Assembly (NCBI RefSeq): GCF_003286085.1
Contig: NW_020825330.1
Coordinates: forward strand, 248,001-312,000
DNA from: Drosophila persimilis
Lineage: Eukaryota; Arthropoda; Insecta; Diptera; Drosophilidae
DNA: 64,000 bases
Direction of reading: 5' to 3'
The stretch's first letter is position 1. Each line of letters begins with the position of its first letter. A program made the translations under genes and the position numbers. Positions 1 through 10,658 of this stretch are shown in pieces. The notes beneath the pieces were generated by a model that saw only the letters and a program-made list of their open reading frames with translations, was not told the DNA's origin and made no database searches.

Positions 1-1074
1 AAGACGCCAGGCGGTGGCGATCGCTTTATACCGAATCGCACGGCCACCAGCTTTGAGCTGGCGCACTTTCTGGTGAATAAAGAATCGGGCGACGGATCTG
101 ATGAGGAGAACAGCAACAGAAGCAGCAGCAGCAGCAGCAAAGAGGCCAATGTCCTGGCCTCGGCCCACAAGGCAACGCGACAGAAGCTCATCTCGCAGGT
201 GGCCCAAGTGGCCGGCAGCAGCACGGCTGGCGTCGTGTGCTATCACGCTGGCTCGGTCGCCTGGATACAGTAGGGCAAGATCTTGGCCATTGGCAACAGC
301 AGCGGCGCGGTGGAGCTCTGGGACTGCTCGGTGGAGAGGCGTCTGCGCGTCATGTGCGGCCACAGGGCCCGCGTCGGCTGCTTGGCCTGGAACTCCTTCC
401 TGGTTTCGTCTGGCAGCCGCGATGGAACCATTATCCATCACGATGTGCGCTCGCAGGACCACAAGATCTCCTTCTTGGCCGGCCATTCGCAAGGGGTATG
501 CGGGCTGAAGTGGTCAACGGATTTCCAGTACCTGGCCAGCGGCGGCAACGACAACCTGGTGAATGTCTGGTCGCTGGCCGACAGCGGCGTGGGCACGGCC
601 ACCAATGCCCTCCACAAGTTCAGCGAGCACCAGGCGGCCGTGCGCGCCCTGGCGTGGTGCCCCTGGCAGGCCGGTACTCTGGCAACTGGCGGCGGCACTG
701 CCGATCGCTGCATCAAGCTCTGGAACGTCCGCAATGGCTCGCTGATCAAGTCGGTCGATTCGAAGTCGCAGGTCTGCGCCCTGCTCTTCTCCCGACACTA
801 CAAGGAGCTGATCTCGGTCCACGGCTTTGCCGATAATCAGTTGACCATCTGGAAGTATCCCACGATGGCGAAGCAGGCTAATCTGACGGGACACTCGGCG
901 CGGGTCCTGCAAATGGCCATGTCCCCCGACGGCAGCACTGTGATCAGTGCCGGTGCGGATGAGACAGTGCGCTTGTGGCCCTGCTTTCCCCCGGACCCAC
1001 TGGCAGCCAAGAAGCCCTCGGACAGTGGCAGCAGCAGGGCCAAGCAAAGCCTCTTCCGGCAGAGCATTCGCTAG
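1..1074 (+). pseudogene. fzy: fizzy/Cdc20-like WD40 copy, 5'-truncated by the window and disabled
   Basis: Cdc20/Fizzy activates the anaphase-promoting complex and presents substrates through a WD40 propeller. Frame 1 from base 1 begins with a C-box-like DRFIPNR (19-39), followed by a Ser/Asp-rich linker. It reaches an in-frame TAG at 271-273, then stays open to TAG at 1072-1074. The downstream part keeps about six WD40 blades (for example AVELWDC, SGSRDGTIIHHD, SGGNDNLVNVW, SAGADETVRLW) and ends in the Ile-Arg tail (SIR) typical of APC/C activators. Around 246/247 the linker joins directly to the segment that normally lies after the first blade, so roughly 100 residues of the family are missing in frame. 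No intron is visible. After the TAG the first in-frame ATG is at 352, inside a blade. I infer a recently disabled duplicate, possibly a retrocopy. The long intact downstream frame leaves open a base-call error or residual function. Confidence 0.75.
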
Positions 1075-2638
1075 AGCTGCTCGTTGTCCAGCACTAGCCA
1101 ACACCGTTATATCATTGTAGTAGTTCCCTTCTTGTTTGCGTTCTGAGTTAAGAGTTACAATATTTGTCATCCTCTGTTCCAGGACTACAAATTTGTATAT
1201 TTTAAATTCAATTAAATGCGTTACTTTACTGCCCGTTTGCTGTGCACCAAGCGACGACACTAGATGGATGCTAGAAGATACTGGAATATACTAGATACTA
1301 GATACTTTATTTAGTTGAAGTTTGAAGTTTAAGGAGATCTTTTCTCGTTCCTTCTCTGTCTGTCTCCCCGTCTTCATTGAGACAAGCAGACGGACGGACA
1401 GAAAGGTGGACAGACAGCTGCTAACGATCGGCATGGCGACATATGCTCGCTTAATGCTCGCGCATTCGATCGACGATCGCTTGCAACTGTGGCAGCTGTG
1501 GCAACTACAGAGTACGAGTTAGCTGCAAATAAAACAAATAACTCGACTGCCAATCGACTGATCCGTGGACTTGCTGCACTCCGCATTCTCCTATTTTGCG
1601 CTAATTAATGCGTTTTCCACAAAATTTGCAATTTGCGCGCAAATAGAAATTGCTTCGACCGCCGACCGCCGACCGCCAGATCGGATCGGATCGGAATCGG
1701 AATCAGACTTGAATCGTATTGGAATGAAATGGAACTGGAAAGAGAGAAGAGAGAAGCGAGAAACGAGAAACGAGTTGTGGCTGTGAAAGACGGAAGAGGG
1801 GCGAGGGGGAGGGAGGGTCCGGGGGCACAACGGGAGTACGGCCGGACGCACAATTAATTAAGTTGACGTTGACGTTGTTCAACGCTGCTGGTGCTGCCTG
1901 TGCTGTGCCCCATTGCAATCGTCTAAGAATCAATGTAATTAGTGGATGTGGAGGCCAATGTGGAGTCCATGGAGTCCGTGGAGTGCAGCAAGAGCAGCAA
2001 GACAGCAGGTGCTGATCGTGATGCTGCCTTGAGGAGCATTTCCTTTTGGTATCATTTATGATTAGGTGGCATGCCGGCAGTTAACTCAGTCGAATGGAGT
2101 CGAGTCCAGTCAATGCAATGCGATGCGATGCGATGCGATGCGAGTGGAGTTGGAGTCCCAGGCAACAGGCAGCAGCCAACAGGCAACAGGCAACAGCCAA
2201 CAGGCAACAGGCTGCAGAAAGAGCCAACGATGCAGCCATCGTTTAATTACAACCGCCACGCATTTGGAGCCAACTCCATAGAGCAGTGGCAGCCGAAGCC
2301 GAAGCAAAAGCAGCAACAGCAGCAGCAGCAGCAGCATCCGTTACCATTATGGCCAAGTTAATTGAACGTAATTGCCAGCCACTTGAGAGACGAGACGGCA
2401 ACGAGAGAGCCATTGCCATCGTTCAGCTCAAACTCAAACTCCAACTCCAATTCCGGAGTCGCAGTCTCTGAAGTCTCTGAAGTCTGAAGCCCGCAGCGGA
2501 GCAGAGTGTTAAAGCCTAATTGAAACTGTCAGATGGGGATGCGAATGGGGCGATATAGGGGTGTGGTGAGGGGTGGGAGCACTCCGAAATATCGGGAGAT
2601 GCGCAGCACGCGGCTGGGGAGAAACCCCCTCAAATCTA
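1075..2638. other. Noncoding DNA downstream of the fizzy copy
   Basis: The first 150 bases are probably the old 3' UTR of the fizzy copy, with an ATTAAA near 1209. The rest holds GA-rich and low-complexity sequence but no ORF with coding character. Short open frames here are explained by simple repeats. Confidence 0.5.
2116..2215. repeat. Short tandem repeats GCGAT and CAACAGG
   Basis: About five copies of the pentamer GCGAT (2116-2143) are followed by a degenerate array of the heptamer GGCAACA/CAACAGG (about 2161-2215). A CAG/CAA run lies at 2311-2337. The open frames across them are repeat artefacts. Confidence 0.8.
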
Positions 2639-2800
2639 AAAAAATCAATCGATTGATTTCAATCACTGATCACTTCGATTAATTTCGATTGCTGATCGAT
2701 TAGAGTATCGATTAATACAGATTATGATTACTGTGGGCTGTTTATCGATCGATTCCGATTAAATACAGATCATCGACAGACGATCGATTAAATATCGAAC
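2639..2800. promoter_or_regulatory. Homotypic cluster of ATCGAT/CGATTA sites
   Basis: An AT-rich block of about 160 bp contains six ATCGAT hexamers, one overlapping pair among them, plus several TTCGATT, CCGATTA and ATCGA variants. The block opens with a palindrome, ATCAATCGATTGAT. ATCGAT/ATCAAT is the known core for Cut/CUX and Onecut homeodomain proteins, and the density is far above the surrounding GC-richer DNA. I infer a candidate enhancer, possibly serving Bx about 7 kb downstream. A degenerate repeat is the alternative. Confidence 0.4.
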
Positions 2801-2966
2801 AAGCCCCACATACGTTCCACTGCGATGCCACTGACGGCAGTTTCTCCACAAACACACAGATCTTTGACTCGCGGATTATCTTCGACTCTGCTCTGACCTG
2901 CTTGGCGGATGCTTTCACCTAATTAACGCCGCTTCATGGTTTCATGGCTTCATGGCAGCGTGCAAC

Positions 2967-3000
2967 GTGCCACTGCCACTGCCACTGCCACTGCCACTGC
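2967..3000. repeat. (CCACTG)n hexamer array
   Basis: About five to six tandem copies of CCACTG. Shorter arrays of the same hexamer recur elsewhere in the window on both strands. A NotI-type GCGGCCGC doublet follows at about 3032-3049. Confidence 0.85.
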
Positions 3001-6000
3001 ATTTGGCATTGTGTGGCAATTAAGCTCTATTTGCGGCCGCGGCCGCGGCTTCGGCTGTGGCCTTAACGACTGCTTCAGTGCACTGCATTGCACCCCGAGT
3101 GGACTCTCGCCCCCTTCTCCTGCGCCTCCTCTGCGCCGTTGGAGGATCGCTGGAGAGCGTGGATCGGATATTAGCGCTCTGGGCTTTGCACATTGACGAG
3201 TGCGTGTCATCCTGTGTCCCCCACCCCCCTGCGTTGGACGGACGGCTGGACGGATCGGATCGGATCCATTCTCCAGTGTTCTCTGGCAGTCCATAAAAGC
3301 GCAATTTGTCGTAATTGTTTAAGCAGAAAGAAGTAACAGCACAAAGCGACAACAAAACGACACAAGGCATAAAACAACTTAATAAAAATTCCACTTCCAT
3401 GTCGTACATCGTGTCGTCCCGGTCCGTCCGGCCAATCGAGTGGGGAATGGAGACTGGGAATGGGACACCGACCGGAGGGATGCCGGAATGGCAATAGGAT
3501 TCATCCATTGGATTTCTGGCTGGGATTCCATTCATCCACACACCCACCCACACATCCAACGCACAAATCAAATACAACGAAGAGCGCGCAATGTGTCGCT
3601 GACGCGTCCCTGAACTGGCGGGGGAGGCGGTGTGCGGCATAAATCTCACTTGGAACTTTTTGTTGGGGATAAGTAGAAGTGGCAGCAGGAGCAGCAGGAC
3701 CAAATCAAAATGTCTAACAAATAGATTAACAAATAACGAGAATAACTACGGGCCCGCAGCGTCCATATGTTGCCACCGTGCCACACACCATAAGCACCGA
3801 TATAAATGGCGAGGGCACATAACTGTAGCAGCAAAATGAGGCATAAATCACACGGCGAGAACAAAGCGGTAGAGGGAAAGGGCAGGAGTGAGGCGGGGGC
3901 AGAAGGGGAGGAAGGGGAGGAAGCCGGGTGGCAGGTTTCGCTGAAGAAACAGCAAACGAAACACTCAATACCACTTAGCCTCATAACCGGAATCGGAATT
4001 GCAATCGAAAATCGAAATCACAATCGAAAAGGAAAGCTGAAGCGGAAGCCGAAACGGAATCATAGAGAGGGAGGAGCACCACCCGAGATTTGGGAAGACG
4101 AAAAAAGGGTCTTCGATATACCATAACTATCCACCTATCGCGGCTTCCCCAAAAAGTACCTTTCGCTCTCATTCGTTCGTGTCTTCATTTCATCCGAAGA
4201 GATATCTTGTAGGACATGGGGATTGGGACACCATCAAGTGGTGCCCGAGCGACACCCAGACTGAGGGGCGCTGCCGCAGGACGCGCGTCGAACGAGCATA
4301 ATAAATGAGATGTTCCTTCGGTATCCCTCTTGGAGGGCAAGGATAATGGAATTTTGTGTTGCTGTTTCGGTCGCCTGCGGCCTGCGGCCTGTGTGGGGCA
4401 CGTCAATTGCTGTCAATGCCGGTGACCAGTCTGGGCAGTGCCTCACCCTGCTCATGCCCCAAGCCGTTGCGTGTGCATTTGATTTTGATTGATATTTATG
4501 GCACTTTAAGGACATTTGTGGACGGGGCAGAGTATCCGCCGCTGCCTTCTATAATTAGAGGCAATGGAAATTTAATTGTTGCCTTCTCTCCCACTTGAAG
4601 GCTCTCCGTACGAACCGTGGCATGGGGCATGGGGCATGGGGTATCGTTGAGGAAACTTTTCACCAGGCAAAAAAACAAACAATACTCGGATAAAAATGAG
4701 TATAAAACATGTCCCAACCGTTACATGCTGCCACCCCAAAGGGGGGCAGGGGCAAGGGGTGGGTGGACGGGTAACTTTTTTTCTTGTTGCGCAACATGTT
4801 TTGGGGCTCTGCCTCTGCCTCTGCCTCCGCCTCCCGTCTTCTGTCCACCTGCTGTCCAGGAACTCCGTTTCGTGCCTGGCTTTTGGTGACCATTTTTGCT
4901 TCGTCCTTTCCTCCTTGGTCGTCTCCCTCTCCCTGTCACTGCCACTGCCCCTGCCCTTCTCTTTGTCGTTTCTGCATTTTTATGGCATAAAAATTAAAAA
5001 TGAATTTTGATTGTTTTCTTGTTTTTTCTTTCTTTATATTTTATTTTAATTTCCCCTCTCGGTTTCCACTCGCTTTTCCATTTGGCTTTGTTTTAGTTTT
5101 CATGTCGCGTACTTGACGTTTTTTCTCCTCCTTCGGGGGGGTTGGGGCGGGGGCCTTTGTTGCTGTTCCACGACGACTTTTGTTCCTTCGGAAGGGGAAG
5201 GGAAGGGAGAGGAGAGGAGAGGAGCAAGAGGAAGCCTTGCATGGCCAAAGGACATTGCGAATGGAATTGGACGCCAAGAACCAAGAGGGGGCAGCAGGAG
5301 GAGGGGAGTGGAAGTGGGAGTGGGAGTGGGAAGGAGGGCCTTTCATAATTTCCATTTAAAGTGGATTGAGCCCTCTTTAAGCCACACAATCCACCAAAGA
5401 TCTCCCAATCGATCCAAAGGATGGTGCAAAATGGGACTCCGATGCGAAGATGATCAGCGAGTGGATCCCATCTCCAAAAAAGGAGCAAGGAAGGAAGGAA
5501 GAAGATACCCCGAAAAGGAAAAGAACAAGTGGGGATCCCCCAAAGGGAAACTCTAATGGGAATCCTGGACTCGTGCACTGCACTCCCCTTCCACATGCCT
5601 GTGGCAACATGTGGCAGTGTGTGGCACTCCCCATGTGTATTTTTCTGCTGCATTCATAATTTTATTATAAATTGTTTCCTCCGATTTTCCTGCCTCCGCA
5701 GCAGCGGCTTTTCCACTGCTGCTGTGTGTGCAAATTAAATTTACATTTATTTTTCGTGACTCCGATGGAAATTTACGCAAAATGCTAGACAGGTGGCCGG
5801 TGGGGCACTCACCGACTGCCACGCACACGGCGCAGGGGGCAGGGGCGTGGTCTCCTGTCTCTACTGCACGCTGCACGCGCTGCACGCTCAGCACGTTTAT
5901 TCGCACTTAATTCGCACTTTTTGACACCTTTGACCGCTGTCCCTGCCCCCCTCCCTGCGTCACCCTGGATTTAGCCCCTGGTTGCTGCCTGCCGGCCTGC

Positions 6001-6041
6001 CTGGCCCCAAAAGTCCGAAAAGTAAATATACACAACTCTGC

Positions 6042-6079
6042 CACACACACACACACACACACACTCACACACACACAAC
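6042..6079. repeat. (CA)n microsatellite
   Basis: Dinucleotide CA repeat of about 37 bp with a single interruption. Confidence 0.9.
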
Positions 6080-7271
6080 GTGCCACATGCTTGCTGCTGT
6101 CAGCAACATAATGTTGCACAACGCGAAAAATTATGCAAAATAAATTAATTACCAATTAAGGGTTGCAGGGGGTGCACTTTTCCACTGTGATTTAAGCCCC
6201 ATTGGATGCAGGGGGACAAGGGGGTCAGGGGGCCAGGCGGTTGGGACCCGATTGGGGGTTGCAAGCGTTTGTCACATGAGAGGAGCTGCAGCCACTAATT
6301 AGTGTCATTAAATGCGCTCCACATGCCGGTCACAAGAGAACTCTTGACTTAGGAGCCAGCTCCCTGCCCTACCCCCCACCCCTGGGGGGTGGTGGTGCAT
6401 AAAACATGACACAAAATTGCATTGAGCGACCAAATAAATAAACCATAAACATAACCGACGAGCGACGACCGACCTCCGATGACCGCAGAAATCAACTTAA
6501 TTTCTAAGTGGAGGCCCTGCCATGCGGCCTGCTGCCTGCCCCATGTGGCACACAGAGAGCCACAAACCGAAAGGTAACCAAAGTAACTTCCGTTAACTTG
6601 CGTGCAAACCTGTAATTTCCATGCCCCATGCCTCACTCCATGCCGCACTCCCTGCCACTCTCCGTGGCACTGTGGGACTGCGGAATTGGGGTTAAAAAGG
6701 GTTTAAGTTGCGACAAACTTGGGGTCAGGTCGCATGGACATGCATATATGCATATGTATAATAATTATAGGGGGAGAAGCAGGGAGAGGCAGGGAGACCA
6801 GAGCGGTGGCTCGTCCGGAACGGAACGGAACGGAACGAACGGATCAGATCGTAACGAAACGCAGCCCCTTTCCTCTCCCTCTCGCACTCCCCCTGGCGCT
6901 CCCTCTCCCTCTTGCTTAGGAAACTAAACTGTGAAAACGCCACAAAGAGGAGGAGGGGGCGGGGCAAGCACTGACCGGAATACGATGGTCCGTCCCGTCA
7001 GTCGTTTGTTGGCTTTTGTGCCGCACGTGAAATTTGAATATTGATTGGCTTTAATGAGTGTCGTTGGTCGCGCAATTAGTTTCGTAGAACAGGGGAAGGG
7101 AAGGGGGCACGGGGCACGAATAAAGCGGCAGGTGGAAGCGGAAATGCTGGCTTGCGAGCGGAAGAATGGGCGGACGAATGGGTCTACAGGATTACTCCTT
7201 CAGAAAAATACGAGATGGAAATTGCATTGAAAATTGAAACTAAACTAATTAGACATCAGTGCATCACAATG

Positions 7272-7316
7272 GCAGTCAGTCAGTCAGTCAATCAGTCCAT
7301 CAATCAATCAATCAGG
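7272..7316. repeat. (CAGT)n/(CAAT)n tetranucleotide repeat
   Basis: Imperfect tetranucleotide array that changes from CAGT to CAAT units along its length, as expected for a decaying microsatellite. Confidence 0.85.
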
Positions 7317-7400
7317 CTGCCAGCGCCAGAGCGCATGCACTTGCGCGTGTGCGTGTGCGTATCGCGGCATTGCATGGCATTCGCTGGCATTGTGTTGCAT

Positions 7401-7457
7401 GCCTCTGCATCAGCCTCTGCATCAGCCTCTGCATCTGCCTCCGCCTCCGCCTCTGTA
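7401..7457. repeat. 12-mer CTCTGCATCAGC tandem repeat passing into (CTCCGC)n
   Basis: Three copies of a 12-mer are followed by short CCGCCT units. Apparent Ala/Ser-rich reading frames here are due to the repeat. Confidence 0.8.
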
Positions 7458-7606
7458 GCCGCCACCCCGTAAGTTGCATGCAAATTGAATAGCATTTTGG
7501 AAATGGTGGAAATGTAATGCATAAATTAATTGAGGGGCACAAAAACTATGAATCCGCAATGAGAAGAACTCTGCTGCCACTCTGCCACGGAGAGTGGTGC
7601 TAGCGG

Positions 7607-7640
7607 CAGGGCAGGGGCAGGGGCAGGGGCAGTGCAGGGG
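7607..7640 (+). repeat. (GGGGCA)n array, G-quadruplex-capable
   Basis: Repeated GGGGCA hexamers give at least four G-tracts on the plus strand. The same unit recurs near 21118-21156 and 23874-23912. Confidence 0.75.
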
Positions 7641-7773
7641 CAATCATTGCTGCCATTGTTGGGGAAAATGCAATGAAAGTGCAATATCGAAGCGCCGATT
7701 CCGATTCCGTTTAGCATTCAATTTCATTTCATTCTAAACTAAATAACAATGCGGTCCTCCTCTGAAAGGACTT

Positions 7774-7804
7774 GTGTGTGTGTGTGTGTGCGTGTGCGTG
7801 TGTG
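7774..7804. repeat. (TG)n microsatellite
   Basis: TG repeat of about 30 bp with CG interruptions. Confidence 0.85.
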
Positions 7805-8815
7805 CTGCATTCCGCATTCTGCATGCAACGAGCATGCAACTGCCCAAAATTGAGTTTTGATGCGCTTCCATTGCTCCGGACCCCCCCATTACGCCGGGAC
7901 TCCTCCCCGAATCCTGTTCTTGTTTGAAACGTCGCGTTTAATTTACATAAATTGATTTGATTGAATTTTTATGAGTCGACTGAGGGTCGACGGTCGAGGG
8001 ACGGTTGGTGTGTCCACAGTGCAAGTGCCAGTGCCAGTGCCACATTTGGGGGCACGCACATCCCGAACGGGGAGTCGTCAGTCCACTGGCCAGCAGGAAT
8101 CACTGCTGATGGGTTTCCCTTCACCCGGGGTAGGGCTAGGAGGATCAGGGAAACGTCTAATTAAAGTCATTTCCAGCAGCTGCGGAGGCGAACGCTTCGG
8201 TTCCCTCCTGCTCCTCCCGCTCTCTCGCAGTACTCCTGCCTCGAGGTCACAGTTGGCGCTACATGGCGCAGGGCTTAATACGACCCATTTGTCCCATTCC
8301 CAGGCCCCCCCTCGCCGCACACCGGAGGAGGCGGGCAATCAGCGGAGGCAGAACCCAGAACCCAGCAGCATACAGTCGCCGCACATTGTGTCCGTCGATT
8401 GTGGTGCACGGGTGAGTGGGTGGCACATTGAGGTTCGGGGTACATCCCATCCGTACGTACACGGGTCGGAAAATATGCATATTTTAGGGTTTCCTCGCCG
8501 CTGCCACCCGCCATCCGCCACCCGCCACCCGCCACCGATGCAAGAAACTATTTAGTGGCAGGGGCGGTGGCAGTGGCGGAGGCAACGCTCAACGCCAATT
8601 TGTCATAAATCTCGTTATTTTAAATCGTGTGTGTGTTTGTGTGTGTGCCCCCAGCCCAGTCTTTGTTTGCATTGATTTGTTGCTGGTTTCGTTCGGAATG
8701 TAATGCTGTAGGGTGCGTAGAGGGGGGAGGACTTTATCGAGTCACAACAGCAGTAGTCTCTGGACTCGGATATGGGGTCAGTTATGGAAAACTGGCTAAA
8801 GAACGAAAGGAAACG

Positions 8816-8821
8816 AAAAAA
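8816..8821 (-). terminator. Pol III oligo-T terminator for tRNA-Thr
   Basis: On the minus strand a run of six T lies about 35 nt beyond the 3' end of the tRNA. It is the first run of at least five T there, so it is the likely RNA polymerase III stop, although somewhat distal. Confidence 0.6.
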
Positions 8822-8855
8822 GAGGAAGAAAGTCCCATAGAGGATCATCTTCCTT

Positions 8856-8927
8856 TGCCTCCTGTGAGGTTTGAACTCACGACCCCTGGTTTACGAGACC
8901 AGTGCTCTACCACTGAGCTAAAGAGGC
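8856..8927 (-). tRNA. tRNA-Thr (anticodon CGT)
   Basis: A 72-nt cloverleaf on the minus strand. The acceptor stem GCCTCTT pairs with AGGAGGC, with one G-T pair, and the discriminator is A. The D arm reads TAGCTCAGTGGTAGAGCA. The anticodon stem CTGGT/ACCAG encloses the loop CTCGTAA, which gives anticodon CGT (reads ACG, threonine). The T arm carries TTCAAAC. A and B boxes are intact and there is no intron. The gene lies head to head with tRNA-Pro, with 259 bp between their 5' ends. Confidence 0.95.
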
Positions 8928-9103
8928 GGCTCGACAGCGGACCGCGCGCCACTCCACAAATTCCTCTAGGGAGTGCGCGTGCGAGAGAGAGGGACAGAGA
9001 GTCGTAAAGATAGGACAGACGGTCGGAAGAGCGGGGCGGGGCGGGCAGTACGGAACTCGAGTTAGAAGCAGCGATCGATCGGCGGCGTCGATTGCAGAAA
9101 TTC

Positions 9104-9111
9104 TATAAATA
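9104..9111 (+). promoter_or_regulatory. TATAAATA element between the divergent tRNA genes
   Basis: A perfect TATAAATA lies about 83 bp upstream of tRNA-Pro in the 259-bp gap between the two tRNA genes. This is further than the usual position of about -30 for upstream tRNA elements. It could also be an RNA polymerase II core promoter pointing towards Bx, but I see no clear initiator about 30 bp downstream. Confidence 0.3.
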
Positions 9112-9186
9112 GAACTCTGGAGAGAGTGCGAGAGCCCCGCTGAGCGAGCACTTTTATTCATCAAATGTGGAGGGGGGCTCCAGCCT

Positions 9187-9258
9187 GGCTCGTTGGTCTA
9201 GTGGTATGATTCTCGCTTCGGGTGCGAGAGGTCCCGGGTTCAACTCCCGGACGAGCCC
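9187..9258 (+). tRNA. tRNA-Pro (anticodon CGG)
   Basis: A 72-nt cloverleaf on the plus strand. The acceptor stem GGCTCGT pairs perfectly with ACGAGCC, with discriminator C. The anticodon stem CTCGC/GCGAG encloses TTCGGGT, which gives anticodon CGG (reads CCG, proline). The T arm CCGGG/CCCGG encloses TTCAACT. There is no intron. The A and B box promoters are internal and intact, and an oligo-T stop follows 15 nt later. Confidence 0.95.
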
Positions 9259-9273
9259 GAGTCATTGCGTCTC

Positions 9274-9281
9274 TTTTTTTT
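9274..9281 (+). terminator. Pol III oligo-T terminator for tRNA-Pro
   Basis: A run of eight T begins 16 nt after the mature 3' end, a standard RNA polymerase III termination signal. Confidence 0.85.
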
Positions 9282-10170
9282 GTCCGCCCCTACGAATCGG
9301 GAAGAGTTTAGAGGAATGAAACGGAACTGCGGAGCTTCGGAACTGTTCATTAGGGAACACTATTTCGTGGGAAAGTATTTTCTGGGCAGCCCAAAAGTAT
9401 GCAGCACAAGCGCTTCGCAGCATTTGGCAATGCTTCGAAACATTTCGAAAGTTGCGCAACACTCGCAAAGTCTTTCGCAATATGATTCTCGCGCTCTGTC
9501 GCGCCTCGTCGAAGCCTCGCTTGCCCTTCGGCCGGCCTGCCCATGATTCGATCCAGCAATCACTTGCACCTCAATCGTCGCCTTCGCAATAAATTGATCG
9601 CAACATACGCTGCCGAAGAAGCTCAGTAGCTCAACATACTTTTCAGCTCATTTATATTTGTTTTTAGCCATTTTTGGCGTGACGTTGGCCCTATCGTATG
9701 CAACCTAGCGTGTACTCTGAAGTGCTCTGCCCTACGCCACAGCTAACGGGCGCCGGTACTCTGGAAAAGGAGTGCGTGCTTTGCCTCGGATGTCCCGCAA
9801 CTTCAATTTGCATTGCAGATCAGCGAAAACTGTGTGAAAGTCACCGACAATGAACTATTTTGTGGCACGTCCAGCTGCATCGCCCCGCCCATCCTAGGCG
9901 ATGCGGGCCGCATTCATTTGCAGAACATCGATCAGTTCTTTGTGCCGAATCTCGAAAAGCGCAGCAGCATTGCCGCTGCAGCACTTGGTTGCTGTGCCGC
10001 TGGTGCCGCCTGTGGCAGTGGGGCAAGAGGTCGACTCCCCGGAGCCATCGTGTTCGCGGATGGCGCTAATGGAAATCTATTGGAGGGATATAGCGTCCGT
10101 GAATACTGTAGTCCGTGTTGCATGCCACGAATATGGATCCGTTCTAACCGCAGTGTTTCTCTCCTTTCAG
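9282..10170 (+). other. 5' flank / possible upstream exon of Bx
   Basis: About 890 bp between tRNA-Pro and the first recognised Bx coding exon. A good acceptor (TTCTCTCCTTTCAG) ends at 10170, so this may be intron plus 5' UTR. Another acceptor-like CATTGCAG lies near 9818. An ATG at 9901 opens a frame that runs without a stop into the Bx coding exon, adding 90 residues if the 10170 acceptor is not used. I recognise no domain in that segment. I cannot place a promoter. Confidence 0.4.
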
Positions 10171-10227
10171 ATGATGACTATGGATATCACCAAAACAGAA
10201 CCCGGACTCGTCGGGCTCTCATCGAAT

Positions 10228-10275
<48 letters not shown>

Positions 10276-10658
10276 TCCGGACAGCAGCAGCAGGCCGCCA
10301 GCATGAACAGCAACAGTGGCAACAACGTGGGGCAGAATGCCAACAACGGTTGCAACAGCAACGGCGGCGGGGTGAACAGCGGCAACGGCAATGGCAACAA
10401 CGGTGGCAACAACAACAGCAACAGCAATGTCCAGAGCATCGCCGCGGCGGCCAACAACAATAACAACAACAACAATGGGAGCCAGCTGTGCGCCGGCTGC
10501 GGCAAGCACATCCAGGACCGTTACCTGCTACGCGCCCTGGACATGCTGTGGCACGAGGACTGCCTCAAGTGCGGCTGCTGCGACTGTCGCCTGGGCGAAG
10601 TCGGGTCCACCCTCTACACGAAGGGCAACCTAATGCTCTGCAAGCGTGATTATTTGAG
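10171..10658 (+). CDS. Bx: Bx coding exon 1 (N-terminal low-complexity region and LIM1)
   Basis: Bounded by acceptor CTCCTTTCAG and donor GAG|GTAAGTGAG. It encodes an [12 protein letters not shown] start, a polyQ run from a CAG tract at about 10228-10275, Asn/Gly-rich spacers and LIM1. It ends after two bases of the Arg163 codon. Confidence 0.93.

Larger units (their letters stand above)
2801..8855. other. Noncoding DNA upstream of the tRNA pair and Bx
   Basis: About 6 kb with no supportable gene. It holds many microsatellites, G- and C-rich tracts and AT-rich islands containing TTAATTA-type homeodomain cores (for example around 6130-6160 and 7945-7975). Open frames of up to about 230 codons here follow low-complexity DNA and lack domains or coherent splice structure. 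It may contain Bx regulatory DNA, but nothing in the sequence proves that. Confidence 0.5.

Noticed and set aside
514-1260. 248-codon minus-strand frame opposite the fizzy copy
   Set aside because: It is the antisense shadow of the GC-rich WD40 coding sequence.
3020-3703. 227-codon minus-strand frame
   Set aside because: Low-complexity ends, no domain and overlapping equally long frames; likely chance.
10219-10511. Minus-strand Leu/Val-rich frames
   Set aside because: They are the antisense of the CAG/AAC repeats in Bx exon 1.
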